Assembly (NCBI GenBank): GCA_902788705.1
Contig: CADALE010000019.1
Location: 1-64,000, forward strand
Reading direction: 5' to 3'
Source: an uncultured Coriobacteriaceae bacterium
GTDB taxonomy: Bacteria > Actinomycetota > Coriobacteriia > Coriobacteriales > Atopobiaceae
Length of the DNA: 64,000 nt
This document shows, in pieces, positions 1-7,687 of the stretch (positions are counted from its first letter, which is position 1; each line of letters starts with the position of its first letter). Made by a program: the position numbers and the translations under genes. The notes under the pieces are model-generated. The model did no database searches, was not told the DNA's origin, and saw only the letters and a list, made by a program, of their open reading frames with translations.

Positions 1-56
1 CTGTGGCCCTCCCGGACGTACGCGACGACCCGTGCCTCGAGCTCGACGTCTCTCAT
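1..56 (-). CDS. 5' end of a gene leaving the window, possibly a transposase or helix-turn-helix protein
   Basis: An ATG at 56, preceded by GGAG five bases upstream, opens a frame that stays open to the left edge and reads MRDVELEARVVAYVREGH. A short amphipathic helix ending in a V-A-Y-V-R-E-G-H pattern resembles the N-terminus of IS630-like transposases, which begin with a helix-turn-helix. Only 18 residues are visible, so this is a guess from flavour, not a family match. Just upstream lie a 15-bp palindrome (71-85) and a 29-bp sequence that recurs inverted at 2218-2246, which would fit a mobile element end. Confidence 0.3.
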   Translation of the reverse strand, partial: MRDVELEARVVAYVREGH

Positions 57-92
57 GCGGACTCCAATCCGGACCAGGATGGTCCAACATTT

Positions 93-121
93 TGTCCGCG
101 CCCCGTCCCCAGTGTCCGGCC
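93..121. repeat. 29-bp inverted copy of the sequence at 2218-2246
   Basis: The reverse complement of this stretch is identical, base for base, to 2218-2246. The two copies flank the flavin oxidoreductase gene in inverted orientation. The sequence shares its TGTCCGCGCCCCGTCCCC flavour with the palindromic repeat at 2260-2345. Confidence 0.75.
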
Positions 122-135
122 CGAGCTCTGCTCAG

Positions 136-2088
136 CTAGATGTCAAGCGCGGCGTGGTAGCCCCAGTACACGGCGTTGGTGATGGTGCCCACGCGCGCGG
201 CGTCGCCGATCACGCGCACGAACGGCGCCGCGTCCTGCAGGGCCTGCACCGTCGCGGTGCGTGAGCGCTGACCCAGCGCGCAGATGACGGTACCACCCGG
301 TACCAGCACCTCGTTATCCCCTGCCTTGCAGGTAACTCCGTCGGCACCCACGCGAAGCGCCTGGTGCCCCAGTCGCACGTCGATGCCCAGCTTGTCAATC
401 TGCGCCATCAGCAGCGGGCGATGCCGCACGTTGGCATCAGGAGCCAGGGCGTCACGCATCTCCACGAGGCTCACGTGCTTGCCCTCCTGGGCCAGGTGCA
501 CCGCGCACTCGCAGCCGGCAAGGCCGCCGCCCATCACCACCACGTCATCGCCCACCTCGTCGGCATGCCTGTAGTACTCGTTCACCACGATCACGTTGGG
601 GCCATCCAGCCCCGGGATGGGCGGGACCAGCGGCTCGGAGCCCACGGCGATGATGAGCGCGTCGGCCCCCAGCTGCTCCACCAGCTCGGGCGTGGCCTCG
701 GTTGAGAGGCGGATGTCTACCCCCGCCTGGTGGCAGAAGCGCTCGTAGGTGCCGGTCAGCTCGTACATCTCGTGCTTGAAGGGCAACGCCTGCTCACTCT
801 TCAGGATGCCTCCCAGCTGGTCTTCCTTCTCAAGCAGGATGACGTCGTGGCCACGGCGGGCAGCCGTCCACGCAGCGTACAGGCCGCCGGGACCGCCACC
901 TGCCACGACCACGCGCTTGCGGCGCTCCGGCGCCACGGGCACCACCTCGTCGCCCTCCATCTCGCGCCCGATGATGGGGTTGACGGTGCAGCGGCGCGTG
1001 CTGGTGGCGGCGCGCTCGGCCATGCAGGTGAAGCAGCGCAGGCAGCGCACGATGTCCTCTGGACGGTTCTCCACCACCTTGCGCGGCAGGTACGGGTCGG
1101 CCAGCAGCGCGCGGCCCATGTACACCACGTCGGCTTTGCCGGAGGCGATGATCTCCTCCATCTGAGCGGGGTCGTTGAGGCCACCCAGCGTGGCCACAGG
1201 CACCTTGACGTGCTTCTTTATCTCGGCAGCCAGGTACACGTTGCGCCCGTGCTCCTCGAACATCGAGGGGTGCGTGATGCCGAAGGTCTTCTGGTAGGTG
1301 CCGGCACTCACGTGCAGCAGGTCGATGTAGGGCTCGAGCTGCTGGGCGATGCGCACGCCCTCGTCCAGGTCGTAGCCGCCCTCGCAGAACTCGGCGCCAC
1401 TCATGCGGAACTCGATGGGGAAGAACGGCCCCACCGCCTCGCGCACCGCCGTGAGCACGCGGATGGCGAAGCGGCAGCGGTTCTCGAGGCTGCCGCCGTA
1501 CTCGTCGGTGCGGCGGTTGAAGAGCGGGCTCAGGTACTGGTTGATGAGCCAGCCGTGCCCGCCGTGGATCATGAGCATCTCGAAGCCCGCGCGCTTCGCA
1601 AGGCCGGCGACGTGACCGTATGCGGCCACGATCTCGTCGATCATCTCGTGCGTGAGGGCGCGTACGGGCACGCCGTCGGCACGCACGCCGTCGCTGGGGC
1701 CCCACTGCGCAAGGCCGTGCTGCTTGGACTTGTCGGTCATGTAGGTGCCCGCAAACTGGCCGGAGTGCGACAGCTCAAGCGAGGGGATGGCCCCGTGGCG
1801 ACGGATGGCGTCGGCCGTGTAGGTGGCGCAGGCCAGGCTGTTGAGGATGCTCTCGTCCAGGTGGTAGGCATGGCTGCCGTCGGTTGCGGGGTGCACCATG
1901 AGCTCGGAGACCGTGACCGCGGCCGCACCGCCCTTGCCGCGCAGCTCGTAGAAGGCCGTGGACTTGGGCCCGATGCAGCCGTCGTTGGCGATGTCGGTGC
2001 CACCCATCGGCGCCGAGAACATGCGGTTGCGGAAGGTGGTGCGCCCGATGGTGATGGGACTGCTGAGGTGCGGATAGAGCCTCTCCAT
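136..2088 (-). CDS. NADH:flavin oxidoreductase, 2,4-dienoyl-CoA reductase / 2-enoate reductase type
   Basis: A 650-residue protein with the three-part layout of the 2,4-dienoyl-CoA reductase family. An N-terminal FMN-binding Old Yellow Enzyme barrel covers about residues 1-340. A 4Fe-4S cysteine cluster follows (CLRCFTC, then a further Cys before TVNP, about 345-370). The C-terminal half has a FAD dinucleotide fold starting VVAGGGPGGL and a second NAD(P)H fold with VVMGGGLAGCE. Such enzymes reduce activated C=C bonds of enoates, dienoyl-CoAs or steroids using NAD(P)H in the cytoplasm; bile-acid BaiCD belongs to the same family. The substrate cannot be read from sequence. It is transcribed alone, and a GAGGAAGCC ribosome site precedes the ATG. 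It is flanked by inverted 29-bp repeats. Confidence 0.9.
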   Translation of the reverse strand: MERLYPHLSSPITIGRTTFRNRMFSAPMGGTDIANDGCIGPKSTAFYELRGKGGAAAVTVSELMVHPATDGSHAYHLDESILNSLACATYTADAIRRHGAIPSLELSHSGQFAGTYMTDKSKQHGLAQWGPSDGVRADGVPVRALTHEMIDEIVAAYGHVAGLAKRAGFEMLMIHGGHGWLINQYLSPLFNRRTDEYGGSLENRCRFAIRVLTAVREAVGPFFPIEFRMSGAEFCEGGYDLDEGVRIAQQLEPYIDLLHVSAGTYQKTFGITHPSMFEEHGRNVYLAAEIKKHVKVPVATLGGLNDPAQMEEIIASGKADVVYMGRALLADPYLPRKVVENRPEDIVRCLRCFTCMAERAATSTRRCTVNPIIGREMEGDEVVPVAPERRKRVVVAGGGPGGLYAAWTAARRGHDVILLEKEDQLGGILKSEQALPFKHEMYELTGTYERFCHQAGVDIRLSTEATPELVEQLGADALIIAVGSEPLVPPIPGLDGPNVIVVNEYYRHADEVGDDVVVMGGGLAGCECAVHLAQEGKHVSLVEMRDALAPDANVRHRPLLMAQIDKLGIDVRLGHQALRVGADGVTCKAGDNEVLVPGGTVICALGQRSRTATVQALQDAAPFVRVIGDAARVGTITNAVYWGYHAALDI

Positions 2089-2217
2089 GGTGGCTTCCTC
2101 TCTCGTTGGTTGTGTTTCTTATCCCCAACAAGAAAGGGTACGTCGAGGTATGCGAGCTGCCCGCATCATATCGGTGTGCGGGCACGTTTTCGCAACCAAC
2201 CAGGCGGGCAACGGGGA

Positions 2218-2246
2218 GGCCGGACACTGGGGACGGGGCGCGGACA
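2218..2246. repeat. 29-bp inverted copy of the sequence at 93-121
   Basis: Identical to the reverse complement of 93-121. It leads straight into the GC-rich left arm of the palindromic repeat at 2260-2345, through partial copies of a CGCGGACAGCGGGGACGG-like unit. Confidence 0.75.
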
Positions 2247-2259
2247 GCGGGGACGGGCG

Positions 2260-2345
2260 CGGACAGCGGGGACGTAGCACTTTGTCCGAGCTACCTAACT
2301 CATTCTTTGCTTGGCTCGGACAAAGTGCTACGTCCCCGCTGTCCG
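2260..2345. repeat. Palindromic intergenic repeat, copy 1 (32-bp arms)
   Basis: Left arm 2260-2291 and right arm 2314-2345 are perfect reverse complements of 32 bp with a 22-nt loop ending TTCTTTGCTTG. The core GACGTAGCACTTTGTCC and the loop recur at 39338-39423 and 45424-45510. It lies about 40 bp past the stop of the DUF1349 gene and could terminate or stabilise that transcript. Extra partial arm units continue on both sides (2221-2259 and 2346-2375). No coding capacity is evident. Confidence 0.85.
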
Positions 2346-2382
2346 CGCCCCGTCCCCGCTGTCCGCGCCCGTCCGCGAGCCT

Positions 2383-2991
2383 TTACTCCTCGTCGGGCTG
2401 CTGGCCGTCATGCGCGAGCCAAGCGCAGGGGCCAAGCTCCAGATGGTCAAAGCGCGCCGTGAACGACGAGTCCTCTGGCGAGCAGGCATAGATGCCCACA
2501 CGCACGGTGCCGGCACCCTCATGCAGGTGGCACACGCGCATCTGGTGCCAGGCTTCGCCATCCTCGGAGCAGTCGATGCGGTAGTCGTCGGCTCGGCGAC
2601 TCAGGCGATACCACATCTCGCGCTTGTCCGCGGGAATCTCGGTGGTTGCCCAATCTGACCAACCGTGGTTGGTTACCACGCTGCCCAGATGCTGGATCAC
2701 GCCGTCCTCGTACTCCACCGAGCCCTTGATCCAGTTCTCGGAATCCAGGTACATCACAACGCCGCACTGGTCAAAGCGGTGATGGGCGCCCGAGAAGTCG
2801 GTGCGCACCACCAGCGAGAAGTACTGCTCGTCGGTGGTCAGCTGCAGCGCGGGCGCGTTGTCATTGCGGAAGTGGTAGTAGGTGCGCTGCCAGAGGTCGG
2901 TGCCCGGCTCGGTGGTGATGGTGATGGCGTCGTTGGTGGCGGTCCACTCCTTGGGCTCGCGCGTCCATTCAAGCTTCGATGTGTCCAGCAT
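2383..2991 (-). CDS. DUF1349 family protein (concanavalin-like beta-sandwich)
   Basis: A 202-residue soluble protein without signal peptide. It has the W-rich beta-sandwich pattern of DUF1349: the stretches TRTDFSGAHHRFDQCG, WIKGSVEYEDG and DDYRIDCSEDGEAWHQMR are typical. The family resembles lectin-like or glycosidase-associated beta-sandwich folds, is often annotated 'regulation of enolase protein 1', and its biochemical role is not settled. The start was set at the ATG at 2991, which has AAAGGAG eight bases upstream; a longer frame back to 3045 would overlap the glycerate kinase spacing region without a ribosome site. It lies 38 bp after glxK on the same strand and is probably cotranscribed. 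The palindromic repeat at 2260-2345 follows its stop. Confidence 0.8.
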   Translation of the reverse strand: MLDTSKLEWTREPKEWTATNDAITITTEPGTDLWQRTYYHFRNDNAPALQLTTDEQYFSLVVRTDFSGAHHRFDQCGVVMYLDSENWIKGSVEYEDGVIQHLGSVVTNHGWSDWATTEIPADKREMWYRLSRRADDYRIDCSEDGEAWHQMRVCHLHEGAGTVRVGIYACSPEDSSFTARFDHLELGPCAWLAHDGQQPDEE

Positions 2992-3029
2992 GGTATCTCC
3001 TTTGGTCCTGCCTGTTTGGCCTTGGTCTT

Positions 3030-4172
3030 CTACTTCGATACCCACATGCCCGTGCGCACGAGGCGGAACATGCGGATGGCTCCCAGATAGTACAGCTCCT
3101 CGGCGCGGTCCAGCGCCTCCTCCAGCGGCATGGGTCCGTCCACCGTGGTCATGAGCGACTCAATGCCGTGGGCAAAGATCTGGTCGGCCCCCTTGCCCAG
3201 CGACCCGCACAGCCCCACTGCGGGCACGCCGGCCTTCCGGCTGCGCTCCCCCACGCCCTGCATCACCTTGCCAAAGCAGCTCTGCCAGTCGGTGCGGCCC
3301 TCGCCCGTTACCACAAGGTCCACGCCCTGCAGCCGTTCGTCAAAGTGTACGAGGTCTAGCACGGCATCGATGCCCGAACGCATCTCGCCGCCCAAAAAGA
3401 CGCACAGCGCGGTGCCCAACCCGCCCGCCGCTCCGCCTCCGCGCAGGGTGTCGGGGTCCACGCCAAACTGCGCGCGGATGACGTCACGGTAGGCTTGCAT
3501 GCCCGCCTCGAGGCGCTCCTGCATCTGGGGCGTAGCGCCTTTCTGTGCGCCAAAGGTGTAGGTGGCCCCGTCCGGCCCGCACAGCGGGTTGGTCACGTCG
3601 CACATCACGGTGATGGTGGCGCTGGCAATGCGCGGGTCCAGCCTCGATGCGTCGATGCGCGCGACGTGCTCGAGGTCCTGCCCGCGGCCCTCAAGCTCGC
3701 AGCCCTCTGCGTCGAGAAATCGCACGCCCAGCGCGCGGACGCAGCCCATGCCCCCGTCGTTGGTGGCGCTGCCGCCAATGGCGATCGAGATGTCGGTAAT
3801 GCCGCGATCCAGCGCGTCGCGAATCAGCTCGCCCGTGCCGAAGGTGGTGGTATGCAGGGGATTGCGCAGCTCCGTGGGCACGAGGGGCAGGCCGCTTGCC
3901 GCTGCCATCTCTATCACCGCGCGACCGCCGGGCAGCACGCCATAGCTTGCCTGGACCTCGCCCATAAGCGGGCCGTGCACGGGCACCGTGACCAGCTGGC
4001 CACCCTCGGCCTCCACCACCGCATCAACGGTGCCCTCTCCACCGTCGGCAACCGCCACACGGTCGCAGGCGACATCACCAAACACCTCAAGCGCCGCCCG
4101 CTCCAGCAGCTCGGCGGTCTGGCGACTGGAAAGCGTGCCCTTGAACGAGTCGGACGCAAAAAGCAGCCTCAT
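3030..4172 (-). CDS. glxK: Glycerate kinase
   Basis: A 380-residue protein of the type I glycerate kinase family (PF02595), which phosphorylates D-glycerate with ATP and links glyoxylate or serine breakdown to glycolysis in the cytoplasm. It opens with the diagnostic FASDSFKGTLSS motif and contains GDGGEGTVDA-like VADGGEGTVDA (about 47-57) and the GGSATNDGGMG loop (about 125-135), all seen in the translation. The start at 4172 gives the usual length; upstream in-frame codons to 4262 encode an unrelated tail. The downstream DUF1349 gene follows after 38 bp. Confidence 0.92.
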   Translation of the reverse strand: MRLLFASDSFKGTLSSRQTAELLERAALEVFGDVACDRVAVADGGEGTVDAVVEAEGGQLVTVPVHGPLMGEVQASYGVLPGGRAVIEMAAASGLPLVPTELRNPLHTTTFGTGELIRDALDRGITDISIAIGGSATNDGGMGCVRALGVRFLDAEGCELEGRGQDLEHVARIDASRLDPRIASATITVMCDVTNPLCGPDGATYTFGAQKGATPQMQERLEAGMQAYRDVIRAQFGVDPDTLRGGGAAGGLGTALCVFLGGEMRSGIDAVLDLVHFDERLQGVDLVVTGEGRTDWQSCFGKVMQGVGERSRKAGVPAVGLCGSLGKGADQIFAHGIESLMTTVDGPMPLEEALDRAEELYYLGAIRMFRLVRTGMWVSK

Positions 4173-4309
4173 GGCCCCTCCCCTACGACGATGCGCTAAG
4201 GGCAGCGTAACACCAACGCGCGGACGGGTGGGCGGCAAGTCTGCCGTATGCACGGGACGCATCGTGGTCGGGCGTTACGCGCTGGGCACGCCTTGCCGGC
4301 GCATGCAGA

Positions 4310-4341
4310 GGCGGCGCCCGCAGCGATCTGCAGGCGCCGCC
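4310..4341. terminator. Hairpin after the short-chain dehydrogenase gene
   Basis: GGCGGCGCC at 4310-4318 pairs perfectly with GGCGCCGCC at 4333-4341 (9 bp, 14-nt loop). It sits 20 bp past the stop of the minus-strand dehydrogenase. There is no clear T run, so termination is plausible, not proved. Confidence 0.45.
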
Positions 4342-4361
4342 CCAGGTCCTGTACGCTCGGC

Positions 4362-5198
4362 CTATGCCTCGAAGTCGGTGGTGACGCTGACGTCAGCCCA
4401 CTTCTCAAGCTCCTCCAGGCGCGCGTTAAGGGCGCCGCGCACAGCCGCGAGGGCGTCGGAGCCCAGGTAGAGGCGAAGCGGCGTGTCATCCACCTCGATG
4501 GCCTTGATGATGGGGTAGCCAGCCTTCAGCGGGTCGCCCGGCTGCTGGCGCGTGTTTACGTTCTGGGCCACGGAGCGCTTGTGAGCCGTCTCGGCATAGT
4601 CGCCCACGGTGTTGTCGGAGCCCTTGAGCGAGCTGTCGTAGAAGTGCGTGCGGAAGGCGCCCGGCTCAACGATCATGGCCTTGATGCCCAGCGGCGCAAC
4701 CTCGGCCCGCAGGCCCTCGGTCATGAGCTCGACGGCGGCCTTGGTTGCCGCGTAGTAGCCCGAGGCAGCGCCCGTGCGCACCGCACCGATGGAGCTGACA
4801 TTGACGATGGCGCCGTCGCGGCGCTCGCGCATGCCGGGGAGCACCTTCTTGATCATCGCCACCATGCCAAAGAAGTTGGTGTCGAACATGGCCTGCACGC
4901 CCGCGGGGTCGGCCTCCTCCACCGAGCTGCGATAGCAGTAGCCAGCGTTGTTTACCAGCACGTCCACCTGGCCAAAGCGCTCGACGGCCGCCTCGTAGGC
5001 AGCATCGATGGAGTCCTGCTTGGTAAGGTCAAGCGCCACGGCAAGGGCTGCCTCGGGATAGTCCGCCACGATGCCCTCGACCTTGGCGGTGGTGCGCGCG
5101 GTCACAACCGCGTTGTCGCCATGCTCCAGCACCGCGCGGGCGATGCCCTCGCCGATGCCGCCCTCGGAACAACCAGTGATGAGCCACGTCTTTGCCAT
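4362..5198 (-). CDS. Short-chain dehydrogenase/reductase (SDR)
   Basis: A 278-residue classical SDR. The NAD(P) site reads TGCSEGGIG near the N-terminus (residues 8-16), one residue longer than the common TGxxxGIG. NNAG is present near 87-90, the catalytic Ser lies in NVSSIG, and the YxxxK pair is YYAATKAA (about 152-158). Family members oxidise or reduce alcohol, ketone or sugar substrates; the substrate is unknown here. A GAGAGGGG site precedes the ATG. It is divergent from the LysR regulator at 5325, so regulation by that protein through the shared 126-bp region is likely. Confidence 0.88.
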   Translation of the reverse strand: MAKTWLITGCSEGGIGEGIARAVLEHGDNAVVTARTTAKVEGIVADYPEAALAVALDLTKQDSIDAAYEAAVERFGQVDVLVNNAGYCYRSSVEEADPAGVQAMFDTNFFGMVAMIKKVLPGMRERRDGAIVNVSSIGAVRTGAASGYYAATKAAVELMTEGLRAEVAPLGIKAMIVEPGAFRTHFYDSSLKGSDNTVGDYAETAHKRSVAQNVNTRQQPGDPLKAGYPIIKAIEVDDTPLRLYLGSDALAAVRGALNARLEELEKWADVSVTTDFEA

Positions 5199-5245
5199 GA
5201 TGTTCCCCTCTCTCGCGCTATGCGCCTTGTCTTCCTTGGTTCATA

Positions 5246-5275
5246 TTGTGCGACCTCGGTGCTTGGGTGTACAGT
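5246..5275 (+). promoter_or_regulatory. Candidate promoter for the LysR-type regulator
   Basis: TTGTGC (5246-5251) and TACAGT (5270-5275) with an 18-bp spacer lie 50 bp before the LysR start, in the divergent region shared with the dehydrogenase. Assigned by eye against the sigma-70 consensus only. Confidence 0.35.
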
Positions 5276-5324
5276 GCTTATCATGCAGCTCAGATTGCGC
5301 CGTACGCAAGCTGGGAGGAGCATC

Positions 5325-6179
5325 ATGGAACTTGAGCAGCTACGTCAGCTGGCCATGGTTGCCAAGGAGCAGACCATGCAGGCAGCCGCATTCCGACTGC
5401 ACCTCTCGCCGTCGGCTCTCTCGCGATCCCTCCGCAGGCTGGAGGCAGAGCTCGGGCAGCCCCTCTTTGACCGTACGAAGAACTCCATGCGGCTGAACGA
5501 CCAAGGCCGCCTGGCGCTGGAGCACGCCCGAGCCATCCTTGCCGAGGAGCGCCGTCTGCGCGACGACTTTGCCGCACTCGCAAAGCGGGCACGCACCATC
5601 CGCGTGGCCAGCGTGGCACCGGCACCCACCTGGCGACTGAGCTCCATCGTGCTGGCGCAGGATCCCACGGCCATCATCGAGCCCGAGGTCGCAGCCGCCG
5701 ACGAGGCGCGGGCGCGCCTGCTTAACGGGACGTGCGACCTCGCCGTAACCACCAGCCCCGTCAACCTGCCCACCGTGCGCAGCACGCCGCTGCTGCATGA
5801 GGACCTGTACGCAAACGTGCCGGCGGGCCACGTCCTCAGCAGCCGCACCTCTCTTACCTTCGCCGAGCTTGACGGGCACACCTTCCTTGTGTACGGCGGC
5901 ATCGGCTACTGGCACGAGGTACACGAGCGGATGCTGCCGACCTCCCGGTTTGTCGTGCAGCCCGACCGCATCGTCTTCCTGCAGCAAGTGCGCACGAGCG
6001 ACCTACTTACCTTCACGACCAACGCACCCGAGAACACGAGCTCGCATGAGTCGCGGAAGCCCATACCCATCACCGATCCCGAGGCGCATGCCACCTTCTG
6101 GCTCAACGTGAGGACCGACGCCCCCGAGCACGTTGGCGCCGTCTTCGGACTTGTGCAGGCGATGGCGGACGAGGAGTAG
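5325..6179 (+). CDS. LysR family transcriptional regulator
   Basis: A 284-residue protein. Residues 1-60 form the LysR winged helix-turn-helix: MELEQLRQLAMVAKEQTMQ followed by LHLSPSALSRSLRRLEAELG and FDRTKNSMRLNDQG. The rest is a shortened periplasmic-binding-like effector domain with ATP-free ligand cleft motifs such as LLNGTCDLAVTTSP. It starts at the ATG at 5325 behind GGGAGGAG. It is transcribed away from the SDR gene at 4362-5198, the classic arrangement of a LysR regulator with its target; the inducer is unknown. The hydroxyacid dehydrogenase starting at 6341 is a second candidate target. Confidence 0.92.
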   Translation: MELEQLRQLAMVAKEQTMQAAAFRLHLSPSALSRSLRRLEAELGQPLFDRTKNSMRLNDQGRLALEHARAILAEERRLRDDFAALAKRARTIRVASVAPAPTWRLSSIVLAQDPTAIIEPEVAAADEARARLLNGTCDLAVTTSPVNLPTVRSTPLLHEDLYANVPAGHVLSSRTSLTFAELDGHTFLVYGGIGYWHEVHERMLPTSRFVVQPDRIVFLQQVRTSDLLTFTTNAPENTSSHESRKPIPITDPEAHATFWLNVRTDAPEHVGAVFGLVQAMADEE

Positions 6180-6340
6180 CTGCCTGCAGGCTGGCTGCAG
6201 CGCAGCAAGCGCGCCGCGCTCCCCACCAGCCTCGCCTGCGAGAGTAGAATGGATGCATATCATCCGCAGGCAGATGCATGGGCCGCCGGGTCGCGTATGT
6301 CGCATGCGACCGGCGCATTCATGCCAACCGAGGAGCCGAC

Positions 6341-7291
6341 ATGCCAGACATTACCGCGCTGCTTACCACCCTGCCCGCCGCGCCCGAGCACCTTGCCAAG
6401 CTCCAAGCGGCCGCTCCCATGGCTCGCATCGTGAACAAGCCCGCGCAGGAGCTTACGCCCGATGACCTGCGCGGCATTGACGTCATCGTAGGTAATGTGG
6501 CACCAGCGCTACTTGCCGAGGCACCCGACCTGCGGTGGGTGCAGCTCACCTCGGCCGGGGCGGACCCCTATGCCAAGCCCGGCACGCTTCCCCCCGACGT
6601 CCTGCTTACCAACAGCGTGGGGGCCTACGGACAGGCCGTGTCGGAGCACCTTGCCGTCATGGTCCTTTCCCTCATGAAGAAGCTGCCCCTCTATCGCGAC
6701 GACCAGCGCGCCGGCATCTGGGGCGAGCACGGCACGGTATCCAGTCCGGTTGGAGCAAACGTGCTGGTGCTTGGCGCAGGAGACATCGGGTCGCACTTCG
6801 CCCGCTTCATGCGGGCTCTGGGCTCGCGCGTGGTGGGCATCCGGAGGAGCATTCCCAGTGGTAGCCCCGACCCCTTCGACGAGCTGCATACGATGGATGA
6901 CCTGCCGCAGCTGCTGCCACACATGGACGTGGTGGCGTCGTTCCTTCCCAGCAGCCCTCAGACGCGCGGGCTGGTAAACGCCCAGTTCCTGGCACAGATG
7001 AAGCCCAGTGCCATCCTTGCCAACGGTGGCCGCGGCGACCTCGTGGTAACCGACGACCTGGTGGAGGCCCTTGTCAACGGCACCTTGGGCGGTGCGGCGC
7101 TCGACGTGACCAACCCCGAGCCGCTGCCCGCCAACCATCCGCTGTGGCAGGTGCCCAACGCGCTTATAACCCCACATGTAGCGGGCTTTTGGCACCTTCC
7201 CGTCACGCTGGAGAACGTCGTTGAGATCTGTGCACAAAACATCAGGCACTATGTCGCGGACGAACCGCTGGTAAACCTCGTGCAGCACTAG
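6341..7291 (+). CDS. D-isomer specific 2-hydroxyacid dehydrogenase
   Basis: A 316-residue NAD-dependent dehydrogenase. The nucleotide fold VLGAGDIGSHFARFMRALG lies mid-protein (about 145-165). The family's catalytic trio is visible as Arg in NGGRGDLV, Glu in NPEPLP and His in ITPHVAGF. Such enzymes interconvert 2-keto acids and D-2-hydroxyacids such as glyoxylate/glycolate or hydroxypyruvate/D-glycerate. The nearby glycerate kinase (3030-4172) makes a glyoxylate or hydroxypyruvate substrate attractive, but this is inference. The ATG at 6341 follows GAGGAG; an in-frame ATG at 6278 lacks a ribosome site. Confidence 0.88.
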   Translation: MPDITALLTTLPAAPEHLAKLQAAAPMARIVNKPAQELTPDDLRGIDVIVGNVAPALLAEAPDLRWVQLTSAGADPYAKPGTLPPDVLLTNSVGAYGQAVSEHLAVMVLSLMKKLPLYRDDQRAGIWGEHGTVSSPVGANVLVLGAGDIGSHFARFMRALGSRVVGIRRSIPSGSPDPFDELHTMDDLPQLLPHMDVVASFLPSSPQTRGLVNAQFLAQMKPSAILANGGRGDLVVTDDLVEALVNGTLGGAALDVTNPEPLPANHPLWQVPNALITPHVAGFWHLPVTLENVVEICAQNIRHYVADEPLVNLVQH

Positions 7292-7345
7292 GCTCGCGGC
7301 CGCCAAGCCTCCGGCAAGATCTGCCGGCCATCTATAAGGAGCACC

Positions 7346-7687
7346 ATGAACATCCAGATATTCGGCAACAAGAAGAGCAGCGACTCGCGCAAGGCGGAGC
7401 GCTGGTTCAAGGAGCGGCGCATCAAGTTCCAGTACATCGACCTGACCGAGAAGGGGCTGTCGAAGGGCGAGCTGGCATCCGTCGCACAGGCGGTTGGCGG
7501 CTACGAGGCGCTCATCGACCCCGGCGCGAAGGACGCCTATGCCGTAGCGCTGGCGCAGCATACGCCGGCGGCGATGCTTCCCGGCGTCCTGCTCGAGAAC
7601 CAGCAGGTGCTGCGCGCACCAATCGTGCGCAACGGACGCCAGGCCACGGTTGGATACGCCCCGGACGTGTGGAAGGGCTGGGAGTAG
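7346..7687 (+). CDS. ArsC/Spx-like thioredoxin-fold protein without catalytic cysteines
   Basis: A 113-residue protein with the ArsC/Spx/YffB fold: MNIQIFGN strand, the KKSSDSRKAERWFKERRI helix, YIDLTEKGLSKGEL and the C-terminal RAPIVRNGRQATVGYAPDVW segment that matches the family's cis-proline and last strand. The family active site is normally CxxC or Cx5R at the position of residues 11-14; here both positions are Ser (S11, S14) and the protein contains no Cys at all. It therefore cannot act as a classical arsenate reductase. It may be a binding or regulatory variant. A TAAGGAG site precedes the ATG. It follows the hydroxyacid dehydrogenase by 54 bp on the same strand. Confidence 0.8.
   Translation: MNIQIFGNKKSSDSRKAERWFKERRIKFQYIDLTEKGLSKGELASVAQAVGGYEALIDPGAKDAYAVALAQHTPAAMLPGVLLENQQVLRAPIVRNGRQATVGYAPDVWKGWE

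Noticed and set aside
730..2277. 515-residue plus-strand frame opposite the flavin oxidoreductase
   Set aside because: Low-complexity His/Ala/Val/Gly-rich translation, typical of the antisense of a high-GC gene; no domain sense and no ribosome site.
4248..5324. Long N-terminal extension of the LysR frame back to 4248
   Set aside because: It runs antisense through the SDR gene and reads as composition-biased sequence; the ATG at 5325 with GGGAGGAG gives a normal LysR start.
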